NCBI GenBank assembly: GCA_035507155.1 | Contig: DATJOK010000287.1 | Coordinates: forward strand, 1 to 10,448 | Direction of reading: 5' to 3' | Origin: DASZHJ01 sp035507155 | Lineage (GTDB): Bacteria; Pseudomonadota; Alphaproteobacteria; ATCC43930; CGMCC-115725 | DNA length: 10,448 bases | In this document: one piece after another, positions 4,779 to 10,448 of the stretch | Position numbering within the stretch: position 1 is the stretch's first letter | Layout of the letters: every line of letters begins with the position of its first letter | Translations under genes and position numbers: made by a program | Notes under the pieces: generated by a model | The model's database searches: none | Seen by the model: only the letters and a program-made list of their open reading frames with translations | Told to the model about the DNA's origin: nothing

Positions 4779-7508
4779 ATGCTGAGCCTCGGCAGCCTCG
4801 CTTTCGCCACGCCCTGGATCCTGCTGGGCTTCGCGGTGCTGCCGATCCTCTGGTGGCTGCTGCGGGTGACGCCGCCGGCGCCGAAGCGGGTGGTGTTTCC
4901 GGCGCTCCGCCTGCTGCGCGACCTGGTGCCGCGCGAGGAGACGCCGGCGAAGACGCCGCTCTGGCTCATCCTGATGCGGATGGTGCTTGCCGCCCTCATC
5001 ATCCTGGCGCTGGCGCATCCGCTCCTCAATCCGAACGCGCGCTTTGCCGGCACCGGACCGCTGGTGATCGCGGTCGATGACGGCTGGAGCGCGGCGCCGC
5101 GCTGGAGCGAGCGGCAGTCGGCGATGACCCAGCTGGTGGCGCAGGCAGAGCGCGAGAACCGCCGCGTGGTGCTGCTGGGCACCGCGCCGCAGCCGGGCGA
5201 CACGGCGCCGACGCCGCTCTCGCTGCTGCGCCCCGAAGACGCCCGCGCCGCCATCGCCGAGATGGCGCCCAGGCCGTGGCCGGTCGATCGCAAGGCGGCG
5301 CTGGCGCGGCTCGACGGCGTGCCGCTCGACGGCGCCGCCGTGGTCTGGCTCAGCGACGGCCTCGAGGACGGCACCGCCTACGACTTCGCCCAGGGGCTCG
5401 CCCGCTACGACAGCCTCACCGTGCTGATGGACGATCCGGGCGCGCTGCCGCATCTGCTGTCGCCCGGCGACAGCGACGCCAAGGACCTGACGGTGGTGGT
5501 GCATCGCGCCAAATCGCCGGCCGAGACGCATCTGATGGTGCGCGCGGTCGGCGACGACGGCCGCCTCCTCGCCCGCGACCAGGCCGACATGGCGCCCGGC
5601 GAGGACAGCGCGACGGTGGCGCTGAAGATGCCGGTGGAGCTCCGCAACCGCGCCACCTCGGTGGTGATCGAGGGCGAGGCCTCCGCCGCCAGCACCCTGC
5701 TGCTGGACGAGCGCTGGCGCCGGCGGCCGGTGGGCGTCGCCGCGCCGCCGCCCGGCGAGGCGGCGCAGCCGCTGCTCTCCGGCGCCTTCTATCTCGAGCG
5801 CGCGCTGCAGCCTTTCAGCGAGGTGCGCCGCGCGCCGATCTCGACGCTCCTCAAGGGCGAGATCGCGGTGCTGCTGCTGCCCGACGCCACCGCTACCGAC
5901 GCCGGCGACCGCGCGGCGCTGGTGAAATGGATGGAGGGTGGCGGGCTAGTGCTGCGCTTCGCCGGACCGAACCTCGCCGAGAACCCCGACGATCTGCTGC
6001 CGGTGACGCTCCGGCGCGGCGGCCGCGTGCTGGGCGGCGCGCTCTCCTGGGAGAAGCCGGCGCATCTCGCACCCTTCGACAATGACAGCCCCTTCGCGGG
6101 ATTGCCGATCCCCGCCGACGTCACCGTGACGCGCCAGGTGCTGGCGGAGCCTTCCCTCGATCTCACCAACAAGACCTGGGCACGGCTCACCGACGGGACG
6201 CCGCTGGTCACCGCCGAGAAGCGCGGCAAGGGCTGGCTGGTGCTGGTGCATACGACCGCCGATCCCGAGTGGTCGTCGCTGCCGATCTCCGGCCTCTTCG
6301 TCGACATGCTCCGCCGCATCGTGGGATTGAGCCAGGGCGTCGCCGTCGCCTCGGAAGGACCGCTGCCGCCGGTGGAGACGCTGGACGGCTTCGGCCGCCT
6401 CAACGCCGCGCCGGCGACGGCGCAGCTCATTCCCGCCGGCGCCTTCGCCACCACCAAGGTGGACGGGCGCCATCCGCCCGGCTTCTACGGCACCACCGAC
6501 GCGCGCCGAGCGCTCAATCTCGCCGGCGCGGTGCCGGGCCTGGCACCGCTCACGCGACTCCCCAACTCGGCGGCGCTGCAGCCCTATGCGCGGAGCCGCG
6601 AGGTCGACTTCCGGCCCTGGCTGCTCGGCGGCGCGCTCAGCCTCGCGCTCATCGACCTCGTCATCGCCTACGCGCTCCGCGGCCTCCTCGGCGGTCTCTG
6701 GCGGCGGCGTCGGACGGGCGGCGCGGTCGCCGGCGCGCTGCTGGCGCTGGCGCTGGTGGGCACGCCTTCCGGCGCCAACGCCGCCAACGACGACGACTTC
6801 GCCATCCGCGCCACCAGCGAGTTCCATCTCGCCTACATCCGCACCGGCGTGTCGGAGGCGGATGACGAGGCGCGTGCCGGCCTCACCGGGCTTGCCGACA
6901 TGCTGAACCGGCGCACCGCCGTCGAGAGCGCGCAGCCGATGGAGGTCGACGTCGAGAACGACGAGCTCGTCTTCTTCCCGCTCCTCTACTGGGTGGTGGT
7001 GGACGGCGAGCAGCAGCCCTCGGCAAAGGCGATCGACAAGCTCAACCACTATCTCGCCAGCGGCGGCACCATCCTCTTCGACACCCGCGACCAGGGCGAG
7101 CGCAACGCCGGCAACGCCTACGAGACCCAGCAGCGGCTGCAGCGGCTGGTCGCCGGCCTCAAAGTCCCGCCGCTGGAGCCGCTGCCGCCCGACCACGTGC
7201 TCACCAAGGCCTTCTACCTGATGCAGGACTTCCCCGGCCGCTGGAGCGGCGGCCGGCTCTGGGTCGAGCCGGTCGAGGGCAAGGTGAATGACGGCGTCTC
7301 CTCGATCATCGTCGGCAGCAACGACTACATCGGCGCCTGGGCGGTGGACGGCGACGGCCGGCCGCTCTACGCGGTGGTGCCGGGCGGCGAGCCGCAGCGC
7401 GAGCAGGCCTTCCGCTTCGGCATCAACCTCGTGATGTACACCCTCACCGGCAACTACAAGACAGACCAGGTGCATGTGCCGGCGATCCTGGAGCGCCTCG
7501 GACAATGA
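4779..7508 (+). CDS. BatA-type membrane protein with C-terminal DUF4159 domain
   Basis: A 909-residue inner-membrane protein. The N-terminus is a BatA (aerotolerance regulator N-terminal) module with helices at about 9-29 and 59-79 and a basic loop between. A VWA-like region follows, but its metal site is degraded: DDGWSA at 100-105 in place of D-x-S-x-S, with a remnant LSDG at 191-194. The central part, around 350-520, resembles the glutamine amidotransferase-like fold often found in these proteins. Helices at about 613-635 and 648-666 flank a basic RRRR (642-645). DUF4159 occupies about 673-905 (FHLAYIRTG, ELVFFPLLYWVV, LNHYLASGGTILFDTRDQG). The predicted topology puts both large parts in the periplasm. 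I chose ATG 4779, four bases after the DUF58 stop and 10 bases behind AAGGGA. An in-frame upstream start at 4743 lies inside DUF58 and adds only a basic stretch. The enzymatic role, if any, is unknown. Confidence 0.9.
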   Translation: MLSLGSLAFATPWILLGFAVLPILWWLLRVTPPAPKRVVFPALRLLRDLVPREETPAKTPLWLILMRMVLAALIILALAHPLLNPNARFAGTGPLVIAVDDGWSAAPRWSERQSAMTQLVAQAERENRRVVLLGTAPQPGDTAPTPLSLLRPEDARAAIAEMAPRPWPVDRKAALARLDGVPLDGAAVVWLSDGLEDGTAYDFAQGLARYDSLTVLMDDPGALPHLLSPGDSDAKDLTVVVHRAKSPAETHLMVRAVGDDGRLLARDQADMAPGEDSATVALKMPVELRNRATSVVIEGEASAASTLLLDERWRRRPVGVAAPPPGEAAQPLLSGAFYLERALQPFSEVRRAPISTLLKGEIAVLLLPDATATDAGDRAALVKWMEGGGLVLRFAGPNLAENPDDLLPVTLRRGGRVLGGALSWEKPAHLAPFDNDSPFAGLPIPADVTVTRQVLAEPSLDLTNKTWARLTDGTPLVTAEKRGKGWLVLVHTTADPEWSSLPISGLFVDMLRRIVGLSQGVAVASEGPLPPVETLDGFGRLNAAPATAQLIPAGAFATTKVDGRHPPGFYGTTDARRALNLAGAVPGLAPLTRLPNSAALQPYARSREVDFRPWLLGGALSLALIDLVIAYALRGLLGGLWRRRRTGGAVAGALLALALVGTPSGANAANDDDFAIRATSEFHLAYIRTGVSEADDEARAGLTGLADMLNRRTAVESAQPMEVDVENDELVFFPLLYWVVVDGEQQPSAKAIDKLNHYLASGGTILFDTRDQGERNAGNAYETQQRLQRLVAGLKVPPLEPLPPDHVLTKAFYLMQDFPGRWSGGRLWVEPVEGKVNDGVSSIIVGSNDYIGAWAVDGDGRPLYAVVPGGEPQREQAFRFGINLVMYTLTGNYKTDQVHVPAILERLGQ

Positions 7509-9601
7509 GCTTCACCGGCTTCACCGTCGCGACCTCGCCGCTGCTGCCCTGGTGGGCGATCGCGGTGTTCGGCGGCGTGGCCTTGCTGGCGCTCGCGATC
7601 GGCGTCTTCCGCCGCGCCCGCGGCACCGTCTGGCGCCTCCTCGCCATCGCGGTGCTGCTGGTGATCCTCACCGATCCCTCCCTGGTCGAGGAGGACCGCA
7701 AGCCGGAGCGCGATGTCGCCGCCGTCGTGGTCGACGACAGCCCCAGCATGCGCATCGGCGACCGTCGGGAGATGGCGCAGCATGCGTTGGACGCGGTGAC
7801 GGCGAAGCTCAAGACCTTCCCCGATCTCGACGTCCGCGTCGTCCATGCGGGGGCGCCGGAGGCGGGCGCCGGCCTCGCCGATACCGGGACCCAGCTCTAC
7901 GCCGCCCTCCAGCACGCGCTCGCCGACGTGCCGAAGCAGCGCATCGCCGGCGCCGTCATGATCACCGACGGCGAGGTGCACGACATGCCGGCGAAGGACC
8001 ACCTCGACTTCCAGGCGCCGCTGCACGCGCTCCTCACCGGCAAGCCCGGCGAGAAGGACCGCCGGCTGCTGGTGAAGGCGGCGCCGAGCTTCGGCCTCGT
8101 CGGCAAGGAAGTGGCGGTGACGCTCCGCGTCGACGACCTGCCGGATACACTGACGGCGCCCGGCGGCCAGGCGCGGGTCACCATCCGCAAGGACGGCGGC
8201 CCGCCGCGCGTCCTGACGCTGCCGATCGGCCGCGACAGCCAGGTGCAGATCCCGATCGACCACGGCGGACCCAACGTGGTCGAGGTCGAGGCGGAGCGCG
8301 GGCCCAACGAGCTCACCCTCGACAACAACCGCGCCGCCTTCGTGGTGAACGGCGTGCGCGACCGGCTCAAGGTGCTGCTGGTGAGCGGCGAGCCGCATCA
8401 GGGCGAGCGCACCTGGCGCAACATCCTGAAGTCGGATCCCTCGGTCGACCTCATCCACTTCACCATCCTGCGCCCGCCGGAGAAGCAGGACGGCACGCCG
8501 ATCCGTGAGCTCTCGCTGATCGCCTTCCCGATCCGCGAGCTGTTCGATGTCAAGCTCGACGACTTCGACCTCATCATCTTCGACCGCTACCAGCGCCGCG
8601 GCGTGCTGCCGCAGACCTATCTCGAGAACATCGTGCGCTACGTGAGGAAGGGCGGCGCGCTCCTCGACAGCGCCGGCCCCGGCTTCGGCACGCCGATGGG
8701 GCTCTATCGCACGCCCTTGGGCTCGATCCTGCCGGCGGAGCCGACGGGTCAGGTCTTCGAGCAGGGCTTCAAGCCGATGGTCACCGCCGAGGGGCTCCGC
8801 CATCCCGTCACCGCCGACCTGCCGGGCGGCACCGGCGCCGACGCCAAGGACCCGCGCTGGGGCCGCTGGTTCACCACCGTCGACACCACGCCCAAGGAAG
8901 GGGCGACGGTGATGACCGGCGCCAATGACCGGCCGCTCCTGGTGCTGGACCGCGTCGGCGACGGCCGGGTGGCGCAGCTCCTTTCCGACCAGATGTGGCT
9001 CTGGACCCGCGGCTACGAGGGCGGCGGGCCGCAGGCGGAGCTCCTGCGCCGGGTGCTCTACTGGCTGATGAAGGAGCCCGATCTCGAGGAGAACGCGCTC
9101 ACCGCCCGCGTCGAGGGCAACCGGCTGCAGATCGCGCGGCAGTCGCTGGAGCCCGACGACCGGCCGGTGCACGTGACCGGTCCCGACGGGCAGCTGAAGA
9201 TCGTACCGCTGACGCCGGAGAGCGGCGGCCGCAGCGCCGCCACGCTCCCCATCGAGGAGAGCGGCCTCTACCGCATCACCGACGGCACCAACACCGCGCT
9301 CGCCGCGGCGGGCGCGCTCAACCCGATCGAGATGTCGGACGTCCGCGCCACCGACGAGAAGATCGGCCCGGCGGCGAGCGCCACCGGCGGCGGCATGTTC
9401 TGGCTGGGCTCCGGCTCGCTCCCTGACATCCGCCGCGTCGGCCCCGACCGCGCCGCCTCCGGCCGCTCCTGGATGGGCTTCCGCGCCAACGGCGACTACG
9501 TGGTGACCGGCGTCCACGAGACGCCGCTGCTGCCGGGCCTTCTGGCATTGCTGCTGGCGCTCGGCACTTTCATCCTGGCGTGGCGCCGCGAGGGGCGCTG
9601 A
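7505..9601 (+). CDS. Membrane-anchored VWA-domain protein
   Basis: A 698-residue membrane protein. Helices at about 14-34 and 43-57 enclose a basic RRARG loop. A VWA domain follows with an intact metal site: D77-D-S79-P-S81 (VVVDDSPSM), TGT at 127-129 and ITDG at 153-156. Beta-rich and amidotransferase-like segments follow, for example DDFDLIIFDRY at 352-362, YVRKGGALLDSAGPGFG at 379-395 and GRVAQLLSDQMWLW at 487-500. A last helix at about 674-692 ends in RREGR. The bulk should lie in the periplasm, tethered at both ends. The ATG overlaps the previous gene's TGA by four bases (ATGA), with GGAG 11 bases upstream, so translation is probably coupled. With MoxR and DUF58 it forms the expected ATPase-VWA pairing. 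The 3' end overlaps the convergent LysR gene by 32 bp. The general class is clear; the biochemical function is not. Confidence 0.9.
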   Translation: MSFTGFTVATSPLLPWWAIAVFGGVALLALAIGVFRRARGTVWRLLAIAVLLVILTDPSLVEEDRKPERDVAAVVVDDSPSMRIGDRREMAQHALDAVTAKLKTFPDLDVRVVHAGAPEAGAGLADTGTQLYAALQHALADVPKQRIAGAVMITDGEVHDMPAKDHLDFQAPLHALLTGKPGEKDRRLLVKAAPSFGLVGKEVAVTLRVDDLPDTLTAPGGQARVTIRKDGGPPRVLTLPIGRDSQVQIPIDHGGPNVVEVEAERGPNELTLDNNRAAFVVNGVRDRLKVLLVSGEPHQGERTWRNILKSDPSVDLIHFTILRPPEKQDGTPIRELSLIAFPIRELFDVKLDDFDLIIFDRYQRRGVLPQTYLENIVRYVRKGGALLDSAGPGFGTPMGLYRTPLGSILPAEPTGQVFEQGFKPMVTAEGLRHPVTADLPGGTGADAKDPRWGRWFTTVDTTPKEGATVMTGANDRPLLVLDRVGDGRVAQLLSDQMWLWTRGYEGGGPQAELLRRVLYWLMKEPDLEENALTARVEGNRLQIARQSLEPDDRPVHVTGPDGQLKIVPLTPESGGRSAATLPIEESGLYRITDGTNTALAAAGALNPIEMSDVRATDEKIGPAASATGGGMFWLGSGSLPDIRRVGPDRAASGRSWMGFRANGDYVVTGVHETPLLPGLLALLLALGTFILAWRREGR

Positions 9602-10448
9602 GCCTCGCCTTCTCCAGGATCCACTCCCGGAACGCCTTGACGCGGGCAAGGCCCGCGTTGGCGCGCGGATAGACCAGGTAGTAGGCGCTCCGCCGCGGCA
9701 CCTTGTCGGGAAAGAGGCGGATCAGCCGTCCGGCGGCGAGATCCGCCGCCGCCATGGCGCCGCGGGCGAGCGCGATGCCGATCCCCTGCGCCGCCGCCTG
9801 CAGCAGCAGCGTCTCGTCGCTGTAGGCGGGCCCGCGCTCGGGCTCGCGGAGGTCGAGGCCCAGGGCCTTGAACCAGGGCGCCCAGGGCTCGCGCTCGCTC
9901 CGGAGCAGGGTGAAGCGGCCGAGCTCCGCCGGCTTCAGCGGCAGACCGCCCTTCAGGCGCGGGCTCGCCACCGGGAACACCTCCTCGTCGAAGAGCTTCT
10001 CGGCGGTGACGCCGGGCCAGCCGCCGCGACCGATGCGGATCGCCGCGTCGACGCCGTCGGCACTGAACTCGGCGAGCGCGAAGGAGGCGCGCACGTTGAC
10101 GTCGATCTCGGGATGGCGCGCGTGGAAGGAGGCGAGCCGCGGGATGAGCCAGAGCGAGGCGAAGGACGGCAGCACGCTCAGCGTCAGCGCCTGCTGCTCG
10201 CCGGGCGTCGTCACCGCGGCGACGGCATCGGCGAGCTCGTCGAGGGCATCGCGCAGCCGGCTGGCGAAGAGCTGCCCGGCGTCGGTCAGCAGCATACGGC
10301 GCCCCTCGCGGCGGAAGAGCCGGACGCCGAGCCCCGCCTCCAGCGCCTTCATCTGATGGCTGATGGCGCCGTGGGTGAGGTGCAGCTCGTCGGCGGCGCG
10401 GCTGAAATTGAGATGCCGCGCCGCCGCCTCGAAGGCGCGCAGCGCGGC
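9570..10448 (-). CDS. LysR family transcriptional regulator, GcvA-like, 5' end cut by window edge
   Basis: A DNA-binding regulator of the LysR family. The frame is open to the last base of the window. I read 32 codons upstream of the ATG at 10352, giving ALRAFEAAARHLNFSRAADE and LHLTHGAISHQMKALE. This is the classic winged helix-turn-helix start of GcvA-like members, so the internal ATG at 10352 is not the start. In total 292 codons are visible. Family proteins are about 300 residues, so roughly 5-15 N-terminal residues are missing. The effector-binding domain covers about residue 88 onward (LTLSVLPSFASLWLIPRLASF, DAAIRIGRGGWPG, LLLQAAAQGIGIALARG, YYLVYPRANAG). The last dozen residues are encoded antisense to the end of the VWA gene. 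The regulated gene is usually divergent and would lie outside the window. The effector cannot be deduced. Confidence 0.93.
   Translation of the reverse strand, partial: AALRAFEAAARHLNFSRAADELHLTHGAISHQMKALEAGLGVRLFRREGRRMLLTDAGQLFASRLRDALDELADAVAAVTTPGEQQALTLSVLPSFASLWLIPRLASFHARHPEIDVNVRASFALAEFSADGVDAAIRIGRGGWPGVTAEKLFDEEVFPVASPRLKGGLPLKPAELGRFTLLRSEREPWAPWFKALGLDLREPERGPAYSDETLLLQAAAQGIGIALARGAMAAADLAAGRLIRLFPDKVPRRSAYYLVYPRANAGLARVKAFREWILEKARLSAPRGATPG
9640..9658 (+). terminator. GC-rich hairpin beyond the moxR operon, possible terminator
   Basis: ACGCGGGC (9640-9647), loop AAG, GCCCGCGT (9651-9658): a perfect 8-bp stem with a 3-base loop, 38 bases after the TGA of the VWA gene. There is no T-tract on the plus strand after it, so it is not a classical intrinsic terminator. 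It also lies inside the coding sequence of the LysR gene, where such GC-rich palindromes can arise by codon choice. It could stop or stabilise the 3' end of the operon transcript. Confidence 0.3.

Noticed and set aside
5946..7505. A 519-codon open frame on the minus strand opposite the BatA-DUF4159 gene
   Set aside because: Same cause: a shadow of a high-GC gene, with no recognisable motif and no ribosome-binding context considered convincing.
7454..9649. A 731-codon open frame on the minus strand opposite the VWA gene
   Set aside because: Its translation is a low-complexity mix rich in Arg, Ala, Gly, His and Gln with no domain. Long antisense frames are expected opposite GC-rich genes. The plus-strand protein has clear family motifs over the same span.
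10350..10352. ATG at 10352 as the start of the LysR gene
   Set aside because: The 32 codons upstream to the window edge encode a textbook LysR helix-turn-helix in frame, so this is an internal methionine.

Overview
The window comes from a high-GC chromosome, about 70% by eye, with strong G/C preference at third codon positions. The gene families and order suggest an alphaproteobacterium, probably of the Rhodospirillales or Rhizobiales type: DUF1285, DUF6111, CoA pyrophosphatase and CCA-adding enzyme on one strand, and a MoxR / DUF58 / BatA-DUF4159 / VWA operon on the other. No rRNA, tRNA, insertion sequence, CRISPR array or phage signature was seen. Coding is almost continuous, and the only true intergenic gap above 100 bases is 2736-2849.

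Left block, minus strand (2735 down to 1): a tightly packed operon read in the order DUF1285 protein, Nudix CoA pyrophosphatase, a small DUF6111-like membrane protein, and the CCA-adding enzyme, which runs off the left edge. Each junction is an overlap of stop and start codons, so the genes are probably translationally coupled. The Nudix gene has no good conventional start. A CTG overlapping the upstream TGA, placed behind a good ribosome-binding site, looks like the true start.

Centre (2736-2849): the shared upstream region of the two divergent operons. It holds three tandem 15-bp units directly in front of a strong ribosome-binding site for moxR.

Right block, plus strand (2850-9601): a four-gene operon encoding a cytoplasmic MoxR AAA+ ATPase, a soluble DUF58 protein, a 909-residue membrane protein with a BatA N-terminus and DUF4159 C-terminus, and a 698-residue membrane-anchored VWA protein. 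MoxR ATPases are thought to act as chaperones for VWA-domain partners. The likely arrangement is a cytoplasmic ATPase and adaptor working with two inner-membrane proteins that have large periplasmic domains. From memory, an operon of this make-up in Rhizobium leguminosarum (RL3499-RL3502) has been linked to cell shape and envelope integrity. The biochemical activity is unknown, so this is the most interesting system here, although it is not unique to this window.

Right edge, minus strand (10448 down to 9570): a GcvA-like LysR regulator missing only its first few residues. It converges on the VWA gene and their 3' ends overlap by 32 bp. A GC-rich hairpin lies just beyond the operon's last stop codon.
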